NCBI GenBank assembly: GCA_949825045.1
Contig: OX463824.1
Coordinates: 32,210,001-32,274,000 of the forward strand
DNA length: 64,000 bases
Origin: Argyresthia goedartella
Lineage: Eukaryota > Arthropoda > Insecta > Lepidoptera > Argyresthiidae
Direction: 5' to 3'
Shown: positions 44,650-54,835 of the stretch, one piece after another
How positions within the stretch are numbered: position 1 is the first letter of the stretch
Layout: every line of letters starts with the position of its first letter
Notes under the pieces: model-generated
The model's database searches: none
What the model was told of the DNA's origin: nothing
Seen by the model: the letters and a program-made list of their open reading frames with translations, nothing else
Program-made: the position numbers and the translations under genes

Positions 44650-44886
44650 AATACCTTGGACACTATTTACACACATTGATCTAGCCCCAAACTAGGATTC
44701 CCTGTATCTTGGGTACTAGACAACGATACACATACTTATTTAGATAAATATTATACTTAGATAGATAAACAAACATGACTAGGGTATAAACATCCGTTCT
44801 CATCAAACAAATATTTGCCCCACCGGGACTCGAACCCGGGACCCTTGGCTTCGTAGGCAGGGTCACTGCCGACTCGGCCATGCGGG
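44650..44886 (-). mobile_element. tRNA-derived SINE (family A), minus strand
   Basis: Near full length: an ATA-rich tail at 44625-44655, body with CCCCAAACTAGGATTCCCTG, B box complement GGGACTCGAACCCGGG at 44825 and A box complement CTGCCGACTCGGCCA at 44867. Confidence 0.85.
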
Positions 44887-45604
44887 TCGTCGTCTGTTCT
44901 GCGGCACAGCAGTCAATGATGATAAACAATCTTGTTTCTATTTTCGTAAAGTGCATATTTCGCTAAAATTCTGCAACTTGTAAGACAGCCACAGAACATG
45001 CCTGATAGCACGTTGCCAACTCTATCGAGTGCCAACTTTCAGACAACTTTGACATAGAAGATGTATTAGTTATAGGTACGAGTTTAAAATGAATTTATGT
45101 TCAAACTATCTGTATGACCACAATGCAGCCACAAACCTCTTGTCACGCTATATTGAGTATTCACTAACTGTCTAAAAGTGCCAACCCGTATGGGAAAAGG
45201 AGTGATGTTATATTTTCATATATCTATATGACCACACAATACTATGAAAATAAATGGTGTGGAAAACGATTACAGTAATACGTTACAAATTTAATAAAGA
45301 CAAAGATATTTTTGTACTGGATGACATTTAATTATCTGGACATATATTGGGTAATGATTGCAACCATCAATATGAACAACTTTCCTCAAAAAACATATGG
45401 TCGCAAATGAAAAAAATATTTAGTCCCTCGGTACATTGACCCGATCAGCTGACTACAATGGGAGACCCAATTATTTTTTTCGTTTGTGACCACATGTTTC
45501 TGGGCGAATGTTGTTAATATTGTTGGGTGCTATCATTCCCTCAAATATGGTGAGCTTATTAAATGTCATCCCGTATTTTATATGTATATTGATACGTTGA
45601 ATTG
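44887..45604. other. Non-coding, with a family D scrap at about 45142-45215
   Basis: No gene is supported. 45142-45215 contains GTCACGCTATATTGAGTATTC and CCGTATGGGAAAAGGAGTGA, a diverged family D copy. Confidence 0.5.
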
Positions 45605-46060
45605 AAGTTAATGTGTATGCAGTCTATTTTTATCAATTAGGGTTATCAGTATGTATTGTTTGTAGTATATATTACTCGTAGTATTTTAGTTATTTTAGTG
45701 TAATACCTTGGACACTATTTACACACATTGATCTAGCCCCAAACTAGGATTCCCTGTATCTTGGGTACTAGACAACGATACACGTACTTATATAGATAAA
45801 TATTATACTTAGATAGATAAACAACCATGACTAGGGTACAAACTCCGTTCTCATCAAACAAATATTTGCCCCCACCGGGACTCGAACCCGGGACCCTTGG
45901 CTTCGTAGGCAGGGTCACTGCCGACTCGGCCATTCGGGTCATTGTCGTGTCGTGTACTCGAAGGACTTCCCCCGCTCAACGATCACCTTTCCTACCCATC
46001 ACGGTTTGCTGGAAAAAATCTCTTCTTGGAGATAAGCTTATCTATATGACTGTTTTGTGT
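45605..46060 (+). repeat. LINE 3'-end repeat family C, split by a SINE
   Basis: 45608-45700 carries GTGTATGCAGTCTATTTTTA through ATTACTCGTAGTATTTTAG. 45957-46060 resumes at CTTCCCCCGCTCAACGATCA and TTTGCTGGAAAAAATCTC. The two halves are joined in the copy at 43222-43460. Confidence 0.7.
45701..45943 (-). mobile_element. tRNA-derived SINE (family A) nested in a LINE tail
   Basis: Nearly identical to the copy at 44650-44886. Complements of both Pol III boxes are intact (GACTCGAACCCGGG at 45881, GCCGACTCGGCC at 45920). The close similarity suggests both are fairly recent or shared a recent source. Confidence 0.85.
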
Positions 46061-46683
46061 ATAACAATTAAGAAATTACGAATTACGAATATTTATTGTT
46101 CGATAACTAGGTACAGTTTCTTTGCTAACAGGTAAATAATTAATATCACCAGAGTAAAGATAAAAATATCACTATTACCTGCCGTAAGACGTTGAAACAT
46201 TAAAAACAAAAACAGAATAAAGATAGATATGTCGTAGTTTCATGAAATGGTCAGAAAAGTTTGAATTTGATGAAACATGTATTTTTAAAATCCTTTCTGT
46301 TTTTGTGATATACATGTCAAACTAACGGGATGTCTATTTGGGGGCTTCGCTGGGTTCTCCCCCTTGCTGGTGGGTTATTTCATGATAGGGTCGATTCTAC
46401 GATATGGTTATGACAGATGCATGACGTGCATGATTGCAAGCACCACTAACGGTATGTAATAAATATCCAAGAACGGTGAATCAAAGATTTCATACTTTAT
46501 CGATACGGATTCGGTTCCGCAGATACATCTCACCAGTGCATATGCGTTTAACAAATGACGACTTGCATTATAAATGACAGATCTCTGATTCCTGGATTGA
46601 GAATTTCACTAATCACATGCTTAGTTAGTATTCTTCTGTCTCTGCAGATGTCTTAAAAATAACGATACGATAACGAACACCTC
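46061..46683. other. Non-coding, no recognised feature
   Basis: No supportable feature. GGGGGCTTCGCTGGGTTCTC at 46340 recalls the GC-rich part of the MITE core but is not long enough to assign. Confidence 0.4.
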
Positions 46684-46873
46684 TGTGGCGCTGCGTTTAT
46701 GGCTCTGTCTACCAAGCAGGAGGTCTCGGGTTCGATCCCCGGCTGGGGATAAAGGAAAAAAACCCCAGGTCTTGGATGTTTATGTGTATAACGTCGCTGT
46801 TTCTGGTTACCACGCCACAGGGTATCCTAGTGTGGGGCCAGAAGCAATGTAAGTGCCTGTATGTAAATGTTTA
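46684..46873 (+). mobile_element. tRNA-derived SINE (family B)
   Basis: A tRNA-like head has TGGCGCTGCG (A-box-like, 46686) and GGTTCGATCCC (B box, 46729-46739). It is followed by GGGATAAAGG and a tail with ATCCTAGTGTGGGGCCAGAA then GTAAGTGCCTGTATGTAAAT. Tail fragments recur at 41460-41632 and near 50755 and 63725. Confidence 0.7.
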
Positions 46874-47212
46874 TGTTTATACGGATCAATAAGTATTACC
46901 TTAGACAATTCCTCCATTTCAGAAACCGGCGCACAGACGGTCGTTCTCATATGACCAAATACTCAAATTAAGTACCTTTTCATGCTGGTGCCGTCATTTC
47001 CGGAACAAGAGACTTTGACAGGGCTATTTTGAGTGTCTGTCATCGTTTGAGTTGCAGGGCCATTCATAGAGGTCCTAACGCTTCATCGATGAGTAACCAT
47101 TATACCTCACTTACGAGATATCGCACCACATAAAACAAACACAATCGGGTCCTAATGCAGTCTATTCTCAAAATCACCTTTCATACTGCAGCGGCAAGTT
47201 TCTCCTCTAGGG
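46874..47212. other. Non-coding, no recognised feature
   Basis: No supportable coding, RNA or repeat feature by eye. Confidence 0.4.
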
Positions 47213-48225
47213 CAGTGTTTCCCAACCTGTGCTCCGCGGACCCCTGTAGGTATATGAGTATGTGTTCCACAGTCTCATCTCTGGACCACTTCACGCTATT
47301 AAATAAATCCTTCGAAAAGTCTCTCATGTCCGAAAACATTATTGTTTTTAACGCGAAACTACTTCAGCACCCAGCCCCTCAAATCATAGCAAATCTTCTT
47401 ATTTCCTCATGGCATGACTTGCTATATATATAAAGTTTCAGGGGCGACTTATTGCGTGCGCCCCCCTTCATAGCAGATCTTATTGCGTCCTCGTTACTCG
47501 ATCTGTGAAACCCTTGCGCTTGCCGAGCTGAAATAAAAAGTTTTGACGTAAAAACAATAATGTAGTCCAAGTCAGGATTGATGGCTAGAGGGGATAAAGG
47601 AAATTGCGGAGTGGGTGACGTCCCGCGCACCGTCTGCACCGGCCATGGTTATCGATTTTGTTCTTGCTCACGTTGAAGCTTGAAATGATACTTGTATATA
47701 AAAATGGCATCCGCTGCCTCTTTGTCCCATAAATCCATTCTCAAGCACGAGAACTATCTACAAAAGTAATGGACAATTGTGTCATTGAACGGAAAAAATA
47801 TTTCGAAAAACATGTTCAGAAAATAGAAAATGAATTTCCGGTATCAAATTATATAGGTATAGATAAAGAGATGGAAGTATTTATTATAGAAGTTGGAGTA
47901 ATTAATGACGAACGTAGATTCCTTAAGTGTTTATTGAGATGGTAGCATGGGTAGATTCGATTTTGATTAAGATAAATAAAATATTCGTTTAATAAAGGTG
48001 ATATTATTGAAGCTTCATTTTGTCGTGTACCTTTTTTGAAAATGTCGACATCGACTACCTCACTAAAAATGGCCATATAACTTGACTTGGGCAGTAGGTG
48101 ATGTCTGTCAATTATGGCTAAAGGCATTACGGGTGGAGAGTTCTCTAGGCATATGCTACTGGAAATTGAAAATTTCCTTGATTTCCTAGGGGATCCCTGG
48201 CGGAAAAAGGTTAGGAAACGCTTTG
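47213..48225. mobile_element. hAT-like TIR element, about 1.0 kb, non-autonomous
   Basis: The left end is CAGTGTTTCCCAACCTGTGC, then CCGCGGACCCCTGTAGG. The right end reads, inverted, CAAAGCGTTTCCTAACC, then CCGC and GGGATCCCCTAGG. The CAGTGTTTCCCAACC-type terminus is typical of hAT superfamily MITEs. CTAGGG flanks both ends (47207-47212, 48226-48231), consistent with a target duplication. The interior has scattered short frames but no recognisable transposase. Confidence 0.6.
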
Positions 48226-48231
48226 CTAGGG

Positions 48232-48948
48232 CGGTCATACTGCTAACTAATCGGCCACCATACATCTCGCTTTATCTCGAGTTCTTGGCTCATATGATCG
48301 AGTAGAATCAGACCCTTTTCCAGGGCCTGGATAGTACTATACTCGCAGAATAGTCTTCGAAATTAATAGGAAATAAATTAACTGGTGCGTTATTTTTAAT
48401 GAATTATGAATGAACCTTTTTCTTGTTATAAGTTTAGTTGACGCCCACCAACGCTTTTTGAGCTTATATTTTGTATGTAATTGTGTGACAGAGATGACTA
48501 TTAATTAATAGGGCTTTGTCTCTTTCGCAAAAAATACGCCAGTTCATTTCAATCCTATCATTGCGACGAATAGAATATAGCAAAATGAAGAGTCAATTAA
48601 AATGGCGTGATTGTGGAGTTTCACTTTAGGTATCAATTATCGTTATCATCACGCTCAGTCCACGTCGACGCACTGCGGGACACAGTCCTCTCGGTCAGCG
48701 CCAATCCAAACGGTCCAATCAAACTTACGTCTCTGTAATTCCTTTCTCTTTGATAAATAACGAAGTTTCGTGATTAGAAATTACCCTGTTTTCGAACATT
48801 AAAGCCATGGTTGCTGTGAAATGCCCCTCTTTGAAGTGCTATTCCTCTTAACCCTTTAAGCGTTGGTGGCGCCAGAAGGTGCCATATTCCCATAGTTACA
48901 GGTTTTGAATGTTATTAAAATGGTATAAGGTTCAAAATCGCGATGCCT
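48232..48948. other. Non-coding, no recognised feature
   Basis: No gene or repeat is supported between the hAT-like element and the 36-bp tandem array. Confidence 0.4.
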
Positions 48949-49128
48949 CATAACCAGGTCCAGGGCTTGACAGGTTGCAGTAGACATAACCAGGTCCAGG
49001 GCTTGACAGGTTGCAGTAGACATAACCAGGTCCAGGGCTTGACAGGTTGCAGTAGACATAACCAGGTCCAGGGCTTGACAGGTTGCAGTAGACATAACCA
49101 GGTCCAGGGCTTGACAGGTTGGAGTAGA
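48949..49128. repeat. 36-bp tandem repeat, five copies
   Basis: The unit starts CATAACCAGGTCCAGGGCTT and ends GGTTGCAGTAGA. The five units are virtually identical; the last has one G for C (GGAGTAGA). Because 36 is a multiple of three, open frames of repeating 12-residue peptides appear on both strands. These are a consequence of unit length, not evidence of a gene. Confidence 0.95.
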
Positions 49129-49544
49129 CACTTCCCAAATTTCGCAAAAAGATTTTGTTATCGAAATATCCTTTTCCTTAAATATTGTTGTTTCCTTAAA
49201 TATTATATGACACTCTTTTCTCTTTTAGGAAACATATTAAAGAGCACTACCTCTATCTTTCGTAAATGTTGTTGGAGAACCAAATGAGAAAGAAATTTGT
49301 ACCGCCCTACCTACATCATTGTCGCGCCACGCCATCGTCAACGAGCCGCGATTTTGCTAGCGGAATTGGGCTCTTTGCCCTCCCGCCCGCCCCATTAGTT
49401 AGTTTAGTAGTAGAGTTTGTTCCCCAAAGGCATTGTGTTAAGGTCAGGTTACTATTGAAGAGCAATGTGTTTCATTTTTTAGGATAATACACGAGTTGGG
49501 TATGTAACTTTTTTGTTAATTTGGATCTATCTATATAATAATAA
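49129..49544. other. Non-coding, short ATA microsatellite at its end
   Basis: No supportable gene. An AATAATAATAATA run at 49530-49545 is the tail of the adjacent SINE. Confidence 0.4.
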
Positions 49545-49682
49545 TAATAATACCTTGGACACTATTTTACACACATTGATCTAGCCCCAAACTAGGATTT
49601 CCTGTATCTTGGGTATTAGACAACGATACACATGCTTAAACTCAAACAACCATGACTAGGGTACAAACATCCCTTCTCATCG
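49545..49682 (-). mobile_element. tRNA-derived SINE (family A), head missing
   Basis: Body sequence only: CCTTGGACACTATTTTACAC, CCCCAAACTAGGATTTCCTG, GACTAGGGTACAAACATCCC. The tRNA-like head with both promoter boxes is absent, as expected for a 5' truncation. Confidence 0.75.
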
Positions 49683-49711
49683 TTTATATCTCCATGTATT
49701 TTTTATAGTCT

Positions 49712-50235
49712 TTATGGGTTACTAAACTAAACAAACAATATGTCATACAATACTAGTGATTATTTATGGGTTACTAAACAAACAATATGTCATACAATAC
49801 TAGTGATTATTTATGGGTTACTAAACAAACAATATGTCATACAATACTAGTGATTATTTATGGGTTACTAAACAAACAATATGTCATACAATACTAGTGA
49901 TTATTTATGGGTTACTAAACAAACAATATGTCATACAATACTAGTGATTATTTATGGGTTACTAAACAAACAATATGTCATACAATACTAGTGATTATTT
50001 ATGGGTTACTAAACAAACAATATGTCATACAATACTAGTGATTATTTATGGGTTACTAAACAAACAATATGTCATACAATACTAGTGATTATTTATGGGT
50101 TACTAAACAAACAATATGTCATACAATACTAGTGATTATTTATGGGTTACTAAACAAAAAATATGTCATACAATACTAGTGATTATTTATGGGTTACTAA
50201 ACAAACAATATGTCATACAATACTAGTGATTATTT
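49712..50235. repeat. 47-bp minisatellite, about 11 copies
   Basis: The unit contains GGGTTACTAAACAAACAATA, TGTCATACAATACTAG and TGATTATTTAT. Unit starts (GGGTTAC) fall at 49716, then 49768 and every 47 bases to 50191. The first unit has a 5-bp extra CTAAA. Copies are nearly identical, with a single substitution near 50158, indicating recent expansion or gene conversion. Confidence 0.95.
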
Positions 50236-50280
50236 TCCACTAAGAGAACTAGGGGGAAGAAGTTTAATAGCAAAAGATAT

Positions 50281-50510
50281 TAAATGTGTTATTTTATAGA
50301 CTATCGACAATTTCGATAAATCGGAAATATGGATTGTTAATTTTCTTCCAAGTTATATGTTGACTTGTCAGATGGGCTTGAAGTGAGACGATATTTCCGA
50401 TTTAGACCTTATTATTGTTCTAGATTCTTATTATATTCCATAGAAGAAAATTATAAATCCACATTTCCGATTTATCGAATTTATCGATAGTCGATAAAAT
50501 AACACATTCA
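50281..50510. mobile_element. MITE, about 230 bp, with about 50-bp TIRs
   Basis: The left end AATGTGTTATTTTATAGACT, ATCGACAATTTCGATAAATC, GGAAATATGG is matched in inverse by CCACATTTCCGATTTATCGA and TCGATAGTCGATAAAATAAC, ACATT at the right end. The interior is short and non-coding. The superfamily is not assigned. Confidence 0.75.
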
Positions 50511-50807
50511 ATCTAGAGGGATTTTGGCTATAAATATTCCACCCTGCATTGAGTACATATTCAGACTCTATGAACATCTTAGAGCACTTTCACATGGGCA
50601 GTATCCGTGTCGGCAGCAGTCGGCAGCAGGCTTAAAACTTATCGACATCAAAGTCGACAGCAGACTTCAGGCATCGACGCGTCTAACTTTGCTGTCGACA
50701 CGTTTTAAGTTTGCTGTCAACGGCTGTTGACTGCTGTCGACGCGTTTTATTGTTAGATATATCCTAGTGTGACCCCAGAGTATGAAGCAATGTAGTTCTA
50801 GTTCAAA

Positions 50808-51145
50808 GATTTTAATTCATAATAGCACAAAAATTGAGACATAATGTCATAACACAATCAAGCAAGCATAATAAAACATGAAGCAGGTGCCTAATATTAG
50901 TACAAAATATATAGGGTGCAATGAACTGGTTTAATGCCACATGTCGGTGTCTTGTAAAAAGTCATAAATTTTATAATAGGCATTTCTGCACAAAATGTAC
51001 TTTAAAATGGCTTTAAACATTTTTTGAATCGAGCTTCAGTTAAGTTTTGTATTTCTTGCGGAATTTTATTATAGAAACGTACATAAAAGAACTGCTAACT
51101 TTTGTGAGTCTGAACATTGGAAAAGAAAGATTATGTTTATTTCTG
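50808..51145 (-). mobile_element. LINE 3' tail, uninterrupted copy
   Basis: Same family as 6224-6780 and as the tail split by BEL element 3. It contains AATAGCACAAAAATTGAGAC, GTGCAATGAACTGGTTTAAT, GTCGGTGTCTTGTAAAAAG, then CATTTCTGCACAAAATGTAC, TCTTGCGGAATTTTATTATA and CTAACTTTTGTGAGTCTGAA. Its continuity shows what the element 3 insertion site looked like. Confidence 0.75.
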
Positions 51146-51587
51146 TATGTTCCTATATATAAATGTTAATGTTTATCTTTAATTTTACTGATTTTTCACA
51201 AAATATGTTCACGCCTTCTCACGGCGGACTGGCAAGGGCACGGATTCACCGACGTTTCGCCAGTAATTAAATACTCAATTTTGCTGAATAAGGGGCTAGC
51301 CCGTTGTCATAGCTTTGTAAATATGAACTGCTGGGGCTTAGGACAACTATACGATGATAGTTGAGACGGATTCCCTTAACTCCATTACTTCCGTCCATTC
51401 AAAGGTAAGAAATGACATATGCATTCGTTTCATCGCGCTAATAGTGCGCATTACTCCCCTAAGAAAAACTTCAATTCAGAGAAACGTCGACCCGTCGTTG
51501 AGGAACGACCATCAGATAACAAGGAGGTCCTGAATTACTAATGTATGAAATACGAGAGACAAGAGGTATATGATTTTCCTAGTACTT
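51146..51587. other. Non-coding, no recognised feature
   Basis: No supportable gene or repeat by eye. Confidence 0.4.
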
Positions 51588-51702
51588 TCTTGGATGGGCT
51601 AGCCCCCAACCACGCAAAATGGAGTATTGAATAACTGGATAAGCGTGGGACACTGTGCCTCTGCCGCCTCGTATGGGAAAGTACGTGACGCTACGTTTGT
51701 GC
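51588..51702 (+). repeat. Dispersed repeat family D, copy 5
   Basis: GGATGGGCTAGCCCCCAACC, ACGCAAAATGGAGTATTGAA, CACTGTGCCTCTGCCGCCTC and GGGAAAGTACGTGACGCTAC, in the family order. Confidence 0.65.
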
Positions 51703-52735
51703 GTATGTTACGGTTAGCACCGGAGATAAGGACCGTAGCCCTTACGGTCTGAATCCAGGGGAAAAAGTGGATATGTTATAGTTATCGCCTCATCGCCTAG
51801 ATATATCGAAAACAAACTACATCTAAATTGATCGTTAAGCGATGCTGTAGAGTAAAATGCGTTTTTGTAATTCATTAAAATGTACAAATATTTTGAGTTT
51901 TGAATGCGAAAGGGCTTTTTGAAATCATGCTTATTGCGTTAAATGGCTGCGTATTAAATTAATAATTGAGAAAATAGGAAAATGTGTGTTTTTAATTGTT
52001 GTTAATCTGTCATATCCTCTGTATATTTACGACAGCACACAAAATGTACATATTAAAATAGTATATATAACATCATAAATATAACATTATAATTATTTAT
52101 GGTCTAATTTACTCACTGCAAGACAAATACAATCATCATTGAATAGCCTATAGTTTATCACAACAAGTAATTGTTAAATATTTTTGTTCTATACATATAA
52201 GGCCATTCCCAATAACAATACAAAATTTCAACTTCATTCCGGGTTGCCGCTCTAATATCACGCTTTAAATCATAAATAAGTCTTTGTCTTGAGTTCGAAT
52301 ACAACTAAGTACAAAACATCCAAGACTACAAAACAAATATGCAGCTCATCACACAAGTATTTGCTCTTACCGGGATTCGTATAGCCTCTCATAAATATCC
52401 TTACTACTACAAAAAGTAATATTTTATAATTTCAGGTTAGCCCAGATTCTGTATCATTTAGCCTACACGTATTAACTAACTAAACTACTGATGCAGACTC
52501 ACAGCCTATGAAATCATTGGTAATCTCCCGGAACGTTGAAATATAGTTGTTGGAAGTTATAAATAACGTAATAAATAAATTAATATATAATAAATTTAAT
52601 TTAATTACCAATTATTTAATAATATCATAAATACGGCGAAATAATCATATAAAATCTTTATTATGAAATTTTATTAAATAATTATTAAAATTATAAAATT
52701 ATTATTATTATTATTTCCGTGGGGTTTTGGAGTGT
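51703..52735. other. AT-rich non-coding, no recognised feature
   Basis: Very AT-rich, especially 52550-52725 (mostly A/T with an ATT microsatellite at 52700). No coding content is supported. GACCGTAGCCCTTACGGTC near 51730 is a small hairpin. Confidence 0.45.
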
Positions 52736-53190
52736 CTAAAAACTCGGAAAACAGTAATAAGTTTTACTTGACAAGGACGTACGTTTTCCAGTAGGCGATT
52801 GTATACTGTCGGACCCGTGACGTGAGTCATCTTTCATGACTTGGCCAGGGTGTGTGGGACCGTCCTGAGTTGGTGACCGCTTCGGGTTGCGTCGGGTCAG
52901 TTGCGGTCGACTGCAGAACGAGTTGATATTCTCGTGCATTTACACGGCCACCACAATTTGCAAAGATTTGCAACGCTTGAAGTGAGATTTACGGAGACGT
53001 CCCGGCGGACCTGGATTATCACTCTCACAGTTAGTTTTTTCAACCTGAATGCCTGATCCCAATCCACCGCGCGGCCCAATCCACTGCTCAGCTCCGTACT
53101 GAACGCCAATGTCACGCGGCACCGTGCGCGCCAGCCGTTAGTGCGCGCCAGCCGCAGCTCTTCTCCACAGATTCCGCCATTGTGTTAGTG
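52736..53190. other. GC-richer unique-looking segment, function unknown
   Basis: This segment stands out from its AT-rich surroundings, with many CpG (CGCGCGGCCC near 53069, GTGCGCGCCAGCCG twice at 53124 and 53140). It has no recognisable protein in either strand and no repeat family seen elsewhere in the window. It may be a regulatory or 5' exon region of a host gene, or the leader of an unseen mobile element. Nothing in the sequence decides between these. Confidence 0.3.
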
Positions 53191-53473
53191 AACTCACCCA
53201 AAAAAATGTAATGACGGATTTAAGTGATGTAACAACATCCTATGGAAATAAATGATTTTTGATTTGATTACACCATTAAAATCCAAAATCAAGATGGCTG
53301 CTACCACAAAATGAAGGCCAAGCCGTGCACAACCTACCACACAATAGAACAGTGCTAAGCCGAAAGCCGAGCCATATGCTTGAAAACAATAAAATACGTA
53401 AGAAAAGTGCAAGGCCAAAGGCCGAGCAAAGCAAAACGAAAATATACCACATTTACTAATGTGAGCCCCATTC

Positions 53474-53674
53474 AAAGAGCCCGCCCGTGCTTAGGCGTTG
53501 CAATTAAAGAGCCCGCCCGTGCTTAAGCGGTGCAATTAAAGAGCCCGCCCGTGCTTAGGCGGTGCAATTAAAGAGCCCGCCCGTGCTTAGGCGGTGCAAT
53601 TAAAGAGCCCGCCCGTGCTTAGGCGTTGCAATTAAAGAGCCCGCCCGTGCTTAGGCGTTGCAATTAAAGAGCCC
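53474..53674. repeat. 32-bp minisatellite, left block (six units plus partial)
   Basis: The unit starts AAAGAGCCCGCCCGTGCTTA and ends GGCGGTGCAATT. Starts fall at 53474 and every 32 bases to 53666, where the unit is cut after AAAGAGCCC by the LTR of BEL element 2. The array resumes at 58773. Confidence 0.95.
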
Positions 53675-54219
53675 TGTTCGATTCCAAATCGATATTCGAT
53701 CGATGGTTTCGGAACGGCCATTTTTGAATTTGACGTTGCTGCCAACCTAGCAGTTTTTTGACAACTGACGGACGAAAGCCCTCGCAATGTAACGCGTATT
53801 GATTAGGGTATTGAAATTAAATCGTAAGCCATCTGGAATGTATTCGGGGTTCCCTCAGGATTGTCTAGATAGCTGAGTGTGTTGTGATTCCCCGAACCAG
53901 ATAAAGTTCGCATTTACGTGGCCGATTGGTTTTTCCCACGTAACATAACCTGTGTTGGAACACTGTGCTCGTCGAAGCTGGCCTGCCAGCCATACCTGGT
54001 TGGCTGAAGAACCTGTCTACCAAGAAGAGCCTAGGGTGCACCCGGGCCTTGCAGAGAGACAGGAGGTTGACGGGACCGAAGCACAGACCAGGTTAGATCG
54101 ACTCCATAAGTATTAGCTCGGTGAATCGCCGACGTTCTCACTTCTTGGCATCTGATCGCTACGCTACCTCGTAGCTGATGGGCCCCTGCGAGGTCATTGG
54201 GTGCCGAGAAGCCTGAACA
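53675..54219 (+). repeat. 5' LTR of element 2
   Basis: 545 bp, one mismatch to the 3' LTR. It contains ATCGATATTCGATCGAT near its start. It is not similar to the LTRs of elements 1 or 3. Confidence 0.95.
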
Positions 54220-54222
54220 TTT

Positions 54223-54239
54223 TGGTAGCAAGAGCGTGG
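54223..54239 (+). other. Primer-binding site of element 2
   Basis: TGGTAGCAAGAGCGTGG starts three bases after the LTR. It matches the element 1 site except for one inserted A, so both use the same or closely related tRNA. Confidence 0.7.
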
Positions 54240-54835
54240 TTTCCTGAGATTTGCAGCCGTCAAGGGCTCCAGGAACCCACGATTTGGGACTATCAATCTG
54301 TAGGTATAGGCGGTTATTAGCTAACTTGGTGTTGTTCCTGTATCCACATAGATTGGTAGTATTGTAAGCTATAAGTCTATTGCTGGTAGTAGACAGACAG
54401 ATATTACAGTTTTCCCTAAATGACCAGTTGTACTGAGATGTGACTCAGAATAGTAGGTACTCAACTTAGGTACATTGTAGGTGAATTGAAATTTGCATTG
54501 AAGTACCAGTTAGTCAATCTATTAGTGGTCTAGTAATGCTAATGAATGTTTGGTTAACATAGGTAGTTACATCTATTGATAGCAGGCTATTACATTGTTT
54601 TCAGTTTATAGCAATTTATAACTTGAACTAATATTGACTATCTGTGTATGTTGTAGTGATAAAGGGAAACTAAATTGTATTTACAGAATTTATATAGATA
54701 TAAAACTCGGTTCCTATTGTTTAAGGAAAACAGCATTGTTTAAGTTGTGGTTTAGGGTTCCCTCGTTTGGGTTATAGACTGGAGGGTCCAATAAAATTGA
54801 GTTACTGCAAATTGTGAGTAAGTATCGTTCCGATC

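Noticed and set aside
46684..46750. Functional tRNA gene
   Set aside because: Only box-like elements are present, with no foldable acceptor stem, and the tail matches a repeat family.
47849..48265. 138-codon minus-strand frame as the hAT transposase
   Set aside because: It contains no DDE, BED or dimerisation motif that I recognise, and runs through the TIR of the element.
48856..49287. Open frames on both strands across 48949-49128 as a repeat-protein gene
   Set aside because: The 36-bp unit is a multiple of three, so open frames are expected. Flanking residues have no gene-like features.
48949..50235. CRISPR array suggested by the direct repeats
   Set aside because: The 36-bp and 47-bp units are contiguous with no unique spacers, and the genome is eukaryotic. 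They are minisatellites.
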